A DNA stretch of 14,688 nt from an uncultured Bacilli bacterium (GTDB lineage: Bacteria > Bacillota_I > Bacilli_A > RF39 > UBA660): assembly GCA_944351315.1 (NCBI GenBank), contig CALVPL010000056.1, positions 1 to 14,688 of the forward strand, in the 5' to 3' direction. Both the position numbers and the translations under genes were made by a program. The stretch's first letter is position 1, and each line of letters starts with the position of its first letter. The notes below the pieces were generated by a model. That model worked only from the letters and a program-made list of their open reading frames with translations, was not told the origin of the DNA and searched no databases. This document shows, one piece after another, positions 13,640 through 14,688 of the stretch.

Positions 13640-14425
13640 ATGGCAAAAATTATTTCATTAGTAAATCAAAAGGGCGGCGTTGGAAAGACAACAACAAGTA
13701 TTAATTTAGCCGCAGCATTAGGAAAAGAAGGAAAGAAAACACTTCTTATCGATTTGGACCCTCAAGGAAATGCTTCCAATGGCTTAGGATTAAACAATAA
13801 TGATTTTAATAATGATATTTATGACGTTATAACAGGTGCGTGTGATATTAAAGAGGCAGTTATTAAAACAAAATTCAAAAATTTATCAATTATCCCAGCA
13901 ACGATTAATTTAGCTGGTGTTGATGTTGAGTTTGTAAAAAAAATGTTAGAAGATAATACATTTAGACAAAACGAACAATTAAGAAATGCACTAGAAGAAA
14001 TCAAAGAAAAATACGATTATATCATTATTGATTGTCAACCTTCACTTGGAATATCTACGATGAATGCCTTAGTTGCAAGTAATTCTGTAATTATTCCTGT
14101 ACAATGCGAATATTTTGCTCTAGAAGGAATTACACAATTACTAAATTCGATTATATTAGTTCAATCAAATATGAATCCAGAACTTAGAATTGAAGGCGTT
14201 TTATTAACCATGTTAGATGGTCGTACAAATATTGGTTTAGAAATCATTGAAGAAGTAAGAAAATGCTTTAAATCAAAAGTGTTTAATACAATTATTCCAA
14301 GATTGGTTCGATTAGTAGAAGCTCCATCTCATGGTAAACCAATAAGCGATTATGATCCTACTTCAAGAGCTACACTTGCTTATCAAAATTTAGCAAAGGA
14401 AGTGATAAGTAGAAATGGAGACTAA
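13640..14425 (+). CDS. parA: ParA/Soj-type chromosome partitioning ATPase
   Basis: ParA is a deviant Walker ATPase that binds DNA non-specifically as an ATP dimer. Together with ParB-parS it moves or organises replication origins. Key sequence: NQKGGVGKTT (9-18) with the signature Lys11 and Lys16, LLIDLDPQGNAS, and IIIDCQPSLG (Walker B), followed by the usual PVQCEYFALEG segment. I place the start at ATG 13640, giving 261 residues. It has AAAGGTGG upstream at proper spacing, the product begins MAKIISLVNQ like other family members, and the in-frame ATG at 13607 falls within the promoter. The gene overlaps parB by 11 bases. Chromosomal Soj and plasmid ParA are hard to separate by sequence alone. 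The core-gene context favours a chromosomal, origin-proximal copy. Confidence 0.94.
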   Translation: MAKIISLVNQKGGVGKTTTSINLAAALGKEGKKTLLIDLDPQGNASNGLGLNNNDFNNDIYDVITGACDIKEAVIKTKFKNLSIIPATINLAGVDVEFVKKMLEDNTFRQNEQLRNALEEIKEKYDYIIIDCQPSLGISTMNALVASNSVIIPVQCEYFALEGITQLLNSIILVQSNMNPELRIEGVLLTMLDGRTNIGLEIIEEVRKCFKSKVFNTIIPRLVRLVEAPSHGKPISDYDPTSRATLAYQNLAKEVISRNGD

Positions 14426-14688
14426 AAGAAAAGCTTTAGGCAAGGGGTTAGAGCAATTATTTTCTAATGAAGTAATCAATTTTGAAAATTTTGAAAAGGA
14501 TATCGTAAAAAGTACTCCAAAAAATGATATTTTAGAAATTAATTTGAAAGATATTCGCAGTAATCCTTATCAACCAAGAAAAACATTTAATGAAAAAACT
14601 TTACAAGAATTGGCTGACTCTATTAAAGAACATGGAATTATCGAGCCAATTATTGTTAAAAAAACAATCAAAGGATATGAATTAGTTG
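14415..14688 (+). CDS. parB: ParB/Spo0J chromosome partitioning protein (5' part)
   Basis: ATG 14415 opens a frame of 91 complete codons that runs off the window. It begins METKRKALGKGLEQLF, the classic ParB N-terminal segment (KxALGKGLxxL) that stimulates the ParA ATPase. A variable linker follows, then the start of the ParB/Srx CTPase domain: INLKDIRSNPYQPRK, LADSIKEHGIIEPIIV. The NPYQPR box is diagnostic. The DNA-binding helix-turn-helix and dimerisation domains lie outside the window. It overlaps parA by 11 bases in another frame, with GGAAGTG (14398-14404) upstream inside parA, so the two are translationally coupled. Confidence 0.95.
   Translation, partial: METKRKALGKGLEQLFSNEVINFENFEKDIVKSTPKNDILEINLKDIRSNPYQPRKTFNEKTLQELADSIKEHGIIEPIIVKKTIKGYELV

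Overview
The window reads as chromosome from a low-GC Gram-positive bacterium (Bacillota, probably Bacilli, perhaps an uncultured gut lineage). The base composition is strongly AT-rich, Shine-Dalgarno sites are purine-rich, HrcA/CIRCE operators are present, and tilS is followed directly by ftsH. The code is standard, not the mycoplasma code: nnrD ends in TGA, and RF2, which reads TGA, is encoded with its usual autoregulatory TGA frameshift. Every supported gene is on the + strand.

Layout. Positions 1-203 hold the 3' end of a small protein that looks like DUF4176, then a weak terminator. HtpG (369-2261) follows, behind a promoter overlapping three CIRCE half-sites. Positions 2290-7620 look like a mosaic: a decayed rhuM-family gene behind a consensus sigma-A promoter with a LexA-like box; nnrD (metabolite repair); a large unrecognised protein cut by an in-frame TAA; xth (exonuclease III); and a retron. 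Core genes resume with prfB (complete only through a +1 frameshift), a YitT-family membrane protein, tilS and ftsH (behind a second CIRCE), an unrecognised small protein, and parA with the start of parB.

The most interesting element is the retron. A non-coding RNA at about 6454-6619 is closed by a perfect 10-bp a1/a2 inverted repeat. It has an AGC just inside a1 (candidate branching G), an msr hairpin and a long bulged msd stem. A reverse transcriptase with the retron-diagnostic NAxxH and VTG motifs and a YSDD catalytic box follows. No effector gene accompanies it; the neighbours are xth and prfB.

A second theme is heat-shock control. CIRCE-type operators lie upstream of htpG and upstream of tilS-ftsH, which suggests that HrcA links a chaperone, a membrane protease and tRNA-Ile lysidine synthesis. 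All similarity statements come from motif recognition by eye; no database search was run.
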